Positions 1 to 6,490 of a DNA stretch of 39,575 nucleotides are shown one piece after another. The translations under genes and the position numbers were made by a program. Under the pieces are notes generated by a model. It was not told the origin of the DNA, did no database searches, and was given only the letters and a program-made list of their open reading frames with translations. Numbering within the stretch: position 1 is the first letter of the stretch; each line of letters begins with the position of its first letter. Origin of the DNA: Scatosoma sp045660265 (lineage in GTDB: Bacteria > Bacillota > Clostridia > Christensenellales > Borkfalkiaceae); contig JAZRDM010000035.1 of NCBI GenBank assembly GCA_045660265.1, forward strand, positions 1 through 39,575, given 5' to 3'.

Positions 1-771
1 TCATTGACAATGCAAATTATACCTACTTGCAAGACTATATCACGATTAACGGCGTAACGGTTGCGGATATTAACGCAAACACGGATGATAGCAATTACGT
101 TTATTCTACCTTCCCTTCGTCTGTTGATGCAAAGTATGCGACTCCCGTAATTATCTACGTAAACGAAGGCAAGCTTGAAGTAAAGGTACATAACGATTAC
201 ATTGCTACGTTTGGCGAAGACCCTACGGTTGTTATCGGTGTAAAAACTGGGGCGTCTGTGGCTGGCGATAACGTTATCTATAAGGTAAACGAAGACGTTT
301 CGGTGGCTGTAAGAGAAAAGACGATTATCGAGGATATCACGGAAGACGTAACCATCACCGGCTGGGATATTACGGGTGATGCAGACGAGCTTACGTATAC
401 GAGAATTAACCTTGGCGAAGGCGTTATGCCCGAAGGTTTTGGTTATGGTATCATTGACAACGAAAATTATACCTACTTACAAGAATACATCACCATCAAC
501 GGCGTAACGGTTGCGGATATTAACGCAAACACGGACGATAGCAATTACGTTTATTCTACCTTCCCTTCGTCTGTTAATGCAAAGTATGCGATTCCCGTAA
601 TTGTTTACGTAAACGAAGGCAAGCTTGAAGTGAAATTCCACAACGACTATCTTGCAACGCTTGGTGAAAATATTGATGTAAAAATTGCAGTAAAAGCAGG
701 TCTTTCTATTGTAGATGGTTCGACGGTTTATACGGTTGTAGAAGACGTTGAACAATATGTAAAAAGAAAGG
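1..771 (+). repeat. Tandem 450-bp protein-coding repeat
   Basis: Bases 1-200 recur at 451-650 with only scattered differences, giving a unit of 450 bp (150 codons). The second half of each unit (about 200-320 and 650-771) is conserved only at protein level. The window starts within the first visible copy, so more copies may lie upstream. Confidence 0.9.
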
Positions 772-1460
772 TGTTTACGTTAACGGTTGAAATGGGTTCT
801 ACGGTAGTGGAGCATACTCTCTCCGTAGGCAGTGAAATTGCGTTGGGTGAATCTGAAAAAGAACACTATACGTTTGTAGGCTGGTTTGAAAAAGACACGG
901 ATAACGCTATTTTGACGGCAATGCCTGAAAGCGATTACGCTGTATATGCAAAATATGAAGCAATCGAATACACGGTAACCTTCATGGATGGCGAAGAAGT
1001 GTTAGATACGGTAACGTATACTGTGGAAAATACGGAAATTACCGAACCTGCTGTGCCTACGAAAGAAGGCTATACTTCTGTTTGGGAAGCTTACGAATTG
1101 ACGGGTGGTGATATTACGGTTGAAGTTGTTTATACGCTTATCGACGACAACACCAGCGACGATAATACGTCTGATGACAGTTCGTCTGACGATATCACGT
1201 CTGACGACAGTTCTTCCGACGACAATACCAGCGACGATAACACGTCTGATGACAGTTCGTCTGACGATATCACGTCTAGCGATAACACTTCTGATGACGT
1301 TACTGCTGACGATAGCTCCTCTAACATTGCCTCCGACAGTGGCTCTTCTAGCGACGTTGCAACAAGCTTTGCTGGTTGTTTCGGTACAGTAAGCGGGCTT
1401 TCCGTTAGCTTGGTAGGTTTATTAGCGGCAATTTTGCTCAAAAAGAAGGAAAACGAATAA
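1..1460 (+). CDS. Repetitive cell-surface protein, 5' end cut by window edge
   Basis: The reading frame is already open at base 3, so the N-terminus lies outside the window; the visible part is about 485 residues. In order it shows one full and one partial-start copy of a domain of about 100 residues beginning near DYITINGVTV, two InlB/Listeria-Bacteroides-type repeats (FVGWF and PTKEGYTSVW signatures), a Ser/Asp/Thr-rich stalk, and a C-terminal anchor made of Gly-Cys, a hydrophobic helix and a KKKENE tail. There is no LPXTG motif. The layout is that of an extracellular stalked surface protein, perhaps an adhesin or a carbohydrate-binding protein, but the ligand is unknown. The Gly-Cys plus helix plus basic tail resembles the broad class of Cys-containing C-terminal sorting tails; that comparison is inference. 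Confidence 0.8.
   Translation, partial: IDNANYTYLQDYITINGVTVADINANTDDSNYVYSTFPSSVDAKYATPVIIYVNEGKLEVKVHNDYIATFGEDPTVVIGVKTGASVAGDNVIYKVNEDVSVAVREKTIIEDITEDVTITGWDITGDADELTYTRINLGEGVMPEGFGYGIIDNENYTYLQEYITINGVTVADINANTDDSNYVYSTFPSSVNAKYAIPVIVYVNEGKLEVKFHNDYLATLGENIDVKIAVKAGLSIVDGSTVYTVVEDVEQYVKRKVFTLTVEMGSTVVEHTLSVGSEIALGESEKEHYTFVGWFEKDTDNAILTAMPESDYAVYAKYEAIEYTVTFMDGEEVLDTVTYTVENTEITEPAVPTKEGYTSVWEAYELTGGDITVEVVYTLIDDNTSDDNTSDDSSSDDITSDDSSSDDNTSDDNTSDDSSSDDITSSDNTSDDVTADDSSSNIASDSGSSSDVATSFAGCFGTVSGLSVSLVGLLAAILLKKKENE
1143..1295 (+). repeat. Ser/Asp-rich stalk repeat, 75-bp period
   Basis: The unit starting at 1143 recurs at 1218 almost unchanged, a 25-codon period built from Asp-Asp, Asn-Thr-Ser and Ser-Ser-Ser blocks. 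It encodes an acidic, probably disordered spacer between the InlB-type repeats and the C-terminal anchor, comparable in role to Sdr-type Ser-Asp stalks. Confidence 0.85.
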
Positions 1461-1461
1461 G

Positions 1462-1540
1462 TTTTAGATATTGAAATGTTGAGTGCTTATTGACAGGGTG
1501 AATCACCCTGTCAATGAGAAATAGCAATAAGCATCTAAAA
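1462..1540 (+). other. Nested palindrome between two surface-protein genes
   Basis: A perfect 12-bp stem (1489-1500 with 1504-1515, loop AAT) sits inside two further inverted pairs: TGCTTATT 1484-1491 with AATAAGCA 1526-1533, and TTTTAGAT 1462-1469 with ATCTAAAA 1533-1540. The inner hairpin could end or attenuate transcription after the surface protein, but no T-run follows it, so it is not a standard intrinsic terminator. Confidence 0.7.
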
Positions 1541-1555
1541 TAAAAAGGTGAAAAG

Positions 1556-3217
1556 ATGATTAAAAAAATTGTTGCTTTATTGATGGCTGTTACAGCGTGT
1601 TTTTTAACGGCATGCGACAACGGCGGTGAAAGCAGTAGTTCAAATATTATTTATACGCCCGAAGAAATTACGGCGTGCGTTGAGCACGAATGTACAAAAA
1701 TCAGGGCAAAAGCGGCAACTTGCGAAACAGAGGGTAATATCGAATATTGGGCTTGCTATCGCTGTGAAAAATTATTCACGGATGCAAGCGCCGCGCAGGA
1801 AATTTCTGAGGCGGAAACCGTTTTGCCTAAAATTTCACATACGCCCGTTTATGTTGGAGAAAACGAATCGACTTGCGCTATCAAAGGGAATATTCCTTAT
1901 TGGTATTGTTCTAGCTGTTATACGTATTTTGAAGACGAAGGGTGTCAGCTTGAAATTGTAAGCAAGGGTTCGGTGTTGCTTGGCAAAGCTTCGCACACGC
2001 TTTCGTATACGAAAGAAACAACGCCTAGCGGTTATGTAAACGGAAATATCAGCTATTGGCATTGCAGCGAATGTAAAGGCTATTTTTCAGACGAGAAGGG
2101 TATAAGAGAGATTTTGAAAGAAGAAACGGTGATTTTATCTGCATACAATATCCCTGATTTTACGATAGAAGTGGAAGCCGGAAGAGATCCTATCGTCTTG
2201 CAATTAACCGATCCGCAAATTATGGAAATGGATAGGGTTGATCAAGCTTGCTATCAATACATTAGAGAAGTCATCACGGCTACAAACCCCGATTTAATTC
2301 TTATCACGGGGGACGTTATTTATGGTAAATTTGATGATAACGGGAAAGCGCTTCTTAGCTTTATCAATTTCATGGAAAGCTTTGAAATTCCTTGGGCGCC
2401 TATTTTTGGTAACCACGATAACGAAAGCAATATGGGCGCAGATTGGCAATGCAAACAATTAGAAAATGCACAGCACTGCTTATTCGAGCAGAAAAAATTA
2501 ACGGGTAACGGCAACTATTCGGTAGCAATTGCGCAAGGCGGTAAGATAAAACGCGTTTTCTATATGCTGGATACGAATGGCTGCGGCTCGGCAAGCCAAG
2601 CGTCTCTTGATAACGGTCATACGGTAAAAGAATTTGGGTTGTTTGAAGACCAAATCGAATGGTATACCAACGAAATTTTGACGTTAAGAGAAGTGCAGGA
2701 AGATTTTAAAATTTCCTTTGCTTACCATGCGCAAGCCGCTGTTTTTGGGAAAGTGTTTGAAGCGAACGGTTTTAAAGAAGCCACTGAAACAGAAGAACAA
2801 ACAACAGTTAATCTTGATTTAATCAATGGCGCAGAGGGATTTGGTTATATCGGCAGGCCGCTCAAAAATCCTTGGGATGCAGATTTCAGCATCTTTAATG
2901 GCATGAAATTATTGGGTGCAGATTCTATCTTTGTCGGACACGAGCATTGTAACAGTGTAAGCGTCGTATACGAGGGTGTGCGTTTCCAATTTGGACAAAA
3001 GAGCAGTGAATACGACCGTTTTAACTGCATTGATAAAAACGGCGTTATTTCTGTTGCGGATAATGCGGTAAATCCGGGTACAAAAGCTTTAATAGGCGGT
3101 ACGGTGATTCCTTTGGATAAAAATACTGGAGATATTAAAGATCCGTATATCTATTATTGCGGAGAAACGGACGGAAAAATCGATTGGACTCAATGGATGG
3201 CGGATACAAATAATTAA
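1556..3217 (+). CDS. Lipoprotein calcineurin-like metallophosphoesterase
   Basis: 553 residues. The N-terminus is a lipoprotein signal peptide with lipobox LTAC (Cys20), so the protein is probably anchored on the outer face of the membrane. Three repeats with paired Cys-x-x-Cys motifs (about residues 35-200; for example YWACYRC, YWYCSSC, YWHCSEC) precede the catalytic domain. The phosphoesterase motifs are Asp219-Pro-Gln, Gly-Asp253, Gly-Asn286-His287-Asp288, His391 and Gly-His462-Glu-His464. The first motif has Gln where most of the superfamily has His (D-x-H). The substrate is unknown. A larger paralog at 34121 shares the catalytic core, including the GNHDNESNMG stretch. The start is supported by AAGGTG just upstream. 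Confidence 0.85.
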   Translation: MIKKIVALLMAVTACFLTACDNGGESSSSNIIYTPEEITACVEHECTKIRAKAATCETEGNIEYWACYRCEKLFTDASAAQEISEAETVLPKISHTPVYVGENESTCAIKGNIPYWYCSSCYTYFEDEGCQLEIVSKGSVLLGKASHTLSYTKETTPSGYVNGNISYWHCSECKGYFSDEKGIREILKEETVILSAYNIPDFTIEVEAGRDPIVLQLTDPQIMEMDRVDQACYQYIREVITATNPDLILITGDVIYGKFDDNGKALLSFINFMESFEIPWAPIFGNHDNESNMGADWQCKQLENAQHCLFEQKKLTGNGNYSVAIAQGGKIKRVFYMLDTNGCGSASQASLDNGHTVKEFGLFEDQIEWYTNEILTLREVQEDFKISFAYHAQAAVFGKVFEANGFKEATETEEQTTVNLDLINGAEGFGYIGRPLKNPWDADFSIFNGMKLLGADSIFVGHEHCNSVSVVYEGVRFQFGQKSSEYDRFNCIDKNGVISVADNAVNPGTKALIGGTVIPLDKNTGDIKDPYIYYCGETDGKIDWTQWMADTNN

Positions 3218-3223
3218 AAATTT

Positions 3224-3270
3224 AGGCGAATAAATGCGTTTTTAAAAGGTTTATTCGCCTTCTTTTTTTG
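3224..3270 (+). terminator. Rho-independent terminator
   Basis: An 11-bp perfect stem (3224-3234 with 3250-3260) is followed by a T-rich tract at 3261-3270, directly after the phosphoesterase gene. Confidence 0.9.
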
Positions 3271-3299
3271 TGTTTTTTGAAAAAAGAGATAAAATTCCC

Positions 3300-3328
3300 T
3301 TGTTATTTGGTTTTCGTTGTTGTATAAT
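3300..3328 (+). promoter_or_regulatory. Sigma70-type promoter
   Basis: TTGTTA at 3300-3305 and TATAAT at 3323-3328 with a 17-bp spacer. It lies after a terminator and upstream of the deacetylase gene, so it probably drives the deacetylase and rhamnosidase-like genes together. Confidence 0.75.
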
Positions 3329-3369
3329 AAAGGAAATATAGAACGATAGGTTCTTAAACGGAGAACAAT

Positions 3370-4071
3370 ATGATGAAATACGTAACGTTTAGTTTTGATG
3401 ACGGAATTACGCAAGACAAGCGTATGATTGACATTTTGGATAAATACGGATTAAAATGCACGTTTAATCTTAATTCTGCGCTGCTTGGTTTAAAGGGCGG
3501 TTGGGAACAAAACGGTAAATGGTTAAGCCATAATAAAATATCGCCGTTAGAAGTAAAAGAAACGTATGTGGGGCATGAAGTTGCCGTTCATACGCTTACT
3601 CATCCTAATTTAACGGGCGAATCGGATGATACGGTGGTGTACCAAGTCGAAGAAGATAGAAAACAGCTTTCAAATTTAGTAGGCTATGAAGTGTGCGGTA
3701 TGGCGTATCCTTGCGGGGGTGTCAACAACGACGATCGTGTGGCTGGGCTTATCAAAAATCATACGGGGGTGCGTTACGCCCGTACGATTACGCCGACATA
3801 TTCTTTTGAACTACCTAAAAATATGTATCGATTAAATCCTACTATCTTTGTTGGAGAAACGGATAAACTCTTCGAGCTTGCAGAAAAATTCTTAAACTCG
3901 AAATCGAAAGAGCCGCAGTTGTTTTATATCTGGGGACATTCGTATGAATTTGACGTACAAGACCAAATGCCGTGGGCGTGCTTTGAAAAGTTCTGTAAGC
4001 TGATATCGGGAAAAGAAGACGTATTTTACGGGACGAATACCCAAGTATTTTCACGCTTGAAATTGCTTTAA
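3370..4071 (+). CDS. Polysaccharide deacetylase family protein (NodB/CE4-like)
   Basis: 233 residues. The NodB motifs are visible: TFSFDDG (residues 6-12, with the metal-binding/catalytic Asp pair) and HTLTHP (about residues 76-81, metal-binding His residues), followed by a MAYPCGG segment. Family members remove N- or O-acetyl groups from surface or dietary polysaccharides; the substrate cannot be read here. There is no signal peptide, so it is probably cytoplasmic or released by another route. The gene ends 24 bp before the rhamnosidase-like gene and probably shares its transcript. ATG at 3370 and 3373 both fit the GGAG site at 3360; the difference is one residue. Confidence 0.85.
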   Translation: MMKYVTFSFDDGITQDKRMIDILDKYGLKCTFNLNSALLGLKGGWEQNGKWLSHNKISPLEVKETYVGHEVAVHTLTHPNLTGESDDTVVYQVEEDRKQLSNLVGYEVCGMAYPCGGVNNDDRVAGLIKNHTGVRYARTITPTYSFELPKNMYRLNPTIFVGETDKLFELAEKFLNSKSKEPQLFYIWGHSYEFDVQDQMPWACFEKFCKLISGKEDVFYGTNTQVFSRLKLL

Positions 4072-4095
4072 AATATAAATTTTAATGGAGAAAAA

Positions 4096-5733
4096 ATGAA
4101 ATACATCAATGCAAATAAAATTGTCCACGTAGCTGGACAAGTAGAAAACGTTGAAACGTTGCTGAAAGCAAAAACTTTACAAATCGGGCTTTCCGAAAGA
4201 GAAACTTGCACAATCAAAGGCAAGGCGTGTATAATTTTCGATTTCGGGAAAGAGCTTTCGGGCGGGGCAAGAATTCTTACCTATTTAACGCAGGGGAATA
4301 GAAACGTTCGATTGCGTTTTGGTGAATCCGTTGCGGAAACGTGCGCGGAATTAAAGGACGGCGAAGCGGGCTACGGTGCCACCAATGACCATTCCTTGCG
4401 CGATTTTTGCGTGCAATTGCAAAATTATTCGGATATGACCTTTGGGCAGACAGGCTTCCGTTTTTTGCGTATAGATACGCTTTCCGACGACACAATTTTG
4501 GTTATTAAAACGGTGGTTGCTGCGGTGGATACAGATACGCGCGCGGAGCTGGGTTCTTTTGAATGCGACGATAAACTTGTCAATGAAATTTGGGATACGG
4601 CGGCGTATACCTTGCGTCTTTGCTTGCAAAACGGGTTTATTTGGGATGGCGTAAAGCGTGACCGCCTCGTTTGGATAGGGGATTTGTATCCCGAAGCGTT
4701 GGCGGCGCACTATTTATTCGGGGAAATCCCTGAAACGACGAACTGCCTTGATTTTTCTATGGATCAAGCGCCGTTGCCTAATCCTATCAACAATATGCCT
4801 ACCTATTCGCTTTGGTGGATTCTTTGCTTGCACGAAAGCTATCGGGTTAGTAAAGATAGAAAGAAATTTGAAAAATATATTCCTTACACAAAAGGGATTA
4901 TCGAACAGATTATTGCGCCTTGCGTTGCAGAAACGGGCGAAGTAAGCTATTCGTTTAATTTTATCGATTGGCCCTCTTGCCAACAAGAAGGCGAAACGGA
5001 TAGCGAAAAGAAGAATATCGAGCGTTTCGCAGGGGTTGCGTATTTGACGAAAATCACTTTGCTTGCAGCCAAAGAAATACTTGCGGATTACGGGGAAGAT
5101 TGCCAGCTTTGCGATAAATTGCTTTCGGCAATCAATTCCAAGTCGTATGACATTGATATCTATAAGCAAATAGCAGCGCTTGGCGTATGGGCGGGAGATA
5201 AAAAATTAAGCATAAAAGAAACGTTGCTCCGCGGTGGCGCGCACGGTCTTTCCACGTTCCAGTCCTATCCTATTTTAAAAGGGGTTGCGGCGTTTGGGGA
5301 ATATGAGTCCGCACTTTCTATGATGAAGGAATATTACGGCGGGATGCTTTCCGTTGGCGCAACGACCTTTTGGGAAGATTTCGACTTAGAGTGGCTGGAA
5401 GGCAGTGGCAGATTAGATGAAATGACGAAGGAAGGCTTGAAGGATATTCATGGCGATTTTGGTAAATTTTGTTATATGAGTTTCCGTCATAGTTTCTGCC
5501 ATGGATGGTCCGCGGGGGTAATTCCTTATCTTATGGAAACGGTTGCGGGGGTGCAGACGATAGGGGCAGGTATGAAACAAATTGCTATTAAGCCCAATTT
5601 AAGCGGTTTAAAGCACGTAAAAGCTAAATTGCCTACGCCTTATGGTATTGTAAGCATAGAGCATATTTTGCAAGAAAACGGCGAAATAAAAACCAATATA
5701 TCCGCTCCCAAAGAAATTGAAATTATTCAATGA
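4096..5733 (+). CDS. Alpha-L-rhamnosidase-like protein (GH78 catalytic domain)
   Basis: 545 residues. An N-terminal beta domain (about 1-150) is followed by a six-hairpin (alpha/alpha)6 barrel starting near FECDDKLVNEIWD, with the GH78 hallmark DGVKRDRLVWIGD and a late WEDFDLEWLEGSGR segment. GH78 enzymes are inverting and release terminal L-rhamnose from plant glycans or glycosides. This copy has Arg-Asp-Arg where many characterised enzymes have a Glu-containing form, so its exact activity is uncertain. It has no signal peptide, implying action on imported oligosaccharides. It lies about 8 kb upstream of rhamnose catabolism genes on the same strand, which fits a role in supplying rhamnose. 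Confidence 0.8.
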   Translation: MKYINANKIVHVAGQVENVETLLKAKTLQIGLSERETCTIKGKACIIFDFGKELSGGARILTYLTQGNRNVRLRFGESVAETCAELKDGEAGYGATNDHSLRDFCVQLQNYSDMTFGQTGFRFLRIDTLSDDTILVIKTVVAAVDTDTRAELGSFECDDKLVNEIWDTAAYTLRLCLQNGFIWDGVKRDRLVWIGDLYPEALAAHYLFGEIPETTNCLDFSMDQAPLPNPINNMPTYSLWWILCLHESYRVSKDRKKFEKYIPYTKGIIEQIIAPCVAETGEVSYSFNFIDWPSCQQEGETDSEKKNIERFAGVAYLTKITLLAAKEILADYGEDCQLCDKLLSAINSKSYDIDIYKQIAALGVWAGDKKLSIKETLLRGGAHGLSTFQSYPILKGVAAFGEYESALSMMKEYYGGMLSVGATTFWEDFDLEWLEGSGRLDEMTKEGLKDIHGDFGKFCYMSFRHSFCHGWSAGVIPYLMETVAGVQTIGAGMKQIAIKPNLSGLKHVKAKLPTPYGIVSIEHILQENGEIKTNISAPKEIEIIQ

Positions 5734-5740
5734 TAATGTT

Positions 5741-5773
5741 CACGCGCGAATTCTTATTCGCGCGTGTTTTTTT
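5741..5773 (+). terminator. Rho-independent terminator
   Basis: An 11-bp perfect GC-rich stem (5741-5751 with 5756-5766, loop TCTT) followed by seven T at 5767-5773, ending the deacetylase-rhamnosidase unit. Confidence 0.95.
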
Positions 5774-5785
5774 GTTTGCTTTCGC

Positions 5786-5814
5786 TTGCGTTTAGGCTAT
5801 TCTTATGGTATACT
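5786..5814 (+). promoter_or_regulatory. Sigma70-type promoter
   Basis: TTGCGT at 5786-5791 and TATACT at 5809-5814 with a 17-bp spacer, about 30 bp upstream of the HD-domain gene and just after a terminator. Confidence 0.65.
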
Positions 5815-5844
5815 AAAAAAGGAAATAAGTTTTAAAGGACTACT

Positions 5845-6273
5845 ATGATTTATACGGACTTAACGAAAAAAGCGCTGAAATTATGTTATGAAGCGCATCA
5901 AAACCAAGTAGACAAAACAGGACTACCGTACGTTTTTCATCCTTTCCATCTTGCCGAACAAATGACGGATGAAATTTCAACAGTCTGCGCGTTGTTACAC
6001 GACGTCGTAGAAGATACGCACTACACGTTTGACGATTTGGCAAATATGGGTTTTCCCAAGCAGGTAATTGACGTATTGAAATTACTTACACACGATAAGG
6101 ACGTGCCGTATATGGAATACGTAAAAGAGTTAAGCGTAAACCCTATTGCAAAGGCGGTAAAACTTGCCGATTTGCGCCACAACAGCGATTTGACGAGAAT
6201 GGATGTTATTGACGAATTTGCTTTAGCCCGCACGGAAAAATACAAAAAGGCGATAGAGTTTCTTTTGCACTAA
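5845..6273 (+). CDS. Small HD-domain protein, SpoT/Mesh1-like (p)ppGpp hydrolase
   Basis: 142 residues, about the size of single-domain small alarmone hydrolases. It shows the family's series of metal-binding motifs: AHQNQVDKTGLPYVFHP (about residues 17-33), LLHDVVEDT (about residues 51-59, the His-Asp and Glu-Asp pairs) and VKLADLRHNSD (about residues 105-115). No synthetase, TGS or ACT domain is present. The likely role is Mn-dependent removal of pyrophosphate from ppGpp or a related nucleotide in the cytoplasm. It is flanked by its own promoter and terminator, so it appears monocistronic. Other HD nucleotide hydrolases cannot be excluded. Confidence 0.75.
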   Translation: MIYTDLTKKALKLCYEAHQNQVDKTGLPYVFHPFHLAEQMTDEISTVCALLHDVVEDTHYTFDDLANMGFPKQVIDVLKLLTHDKDVPYMEYVKELSVNPIAKAVKLADLRHNSDLTRMDVIDEFALARTEKYKKAIEFLLH

Positions 6274-6318
6274 AAGGGAAATGAAGAGTACGATATAAAC
6301 AGTTTAATAGCTTAAATA

Positions 6319-6350
6319 AAAAGCGTAAGGATACAACCTTGCGCTTTTTT
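6319..6350 (+). terminator. Rho-independent terminator
   Basis: A 12-bp stem with one G-T pair (6319-6330 with 6337-6348, loop ATACAA) running into a T6 tract after the HD-domain gene. Confidence 0.9.
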
Positions 6351-6405
6351 GTTTATAGCAGAGCGTTTTGCTTATTTTTATTATTCTATAAATATAAAAA
6401 TTCTA

Positions 6406-6434
6406 TTGACGGACGAAAAAAAAGGTGTTATAAT
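6406..6434 (+). promoter_or_regulatory. Sigma70-type promoter
   Basis: TTGACG at 6406-6411 and TATAAT at 6429-6434 with a 17-bp spacer. It precedes the GH2, acyltransferase and desulfidase genes, which follow at 9-10 bp intervals and probably form one operon. Confidence 0.85.
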
Positions 6435-6490
6435 ACAATAGATATAGTATAAGCGTCTACAAAGAAGTGAAAAAAATAAATTATTAGGAA

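Noticed and set aside
1143..1295. Regular short repeats that might suggest a CRISPR array
   Set aside because: The repeats are in frame, contiguous, without unique spacers and code for a Ser/Asp stalk.
1490..1516. 12-bp hairpin as an intrinsic terminator
   Set aside because: The stem is strong but no T-run follows, so it is reported as a palindrome and not as a terminator.
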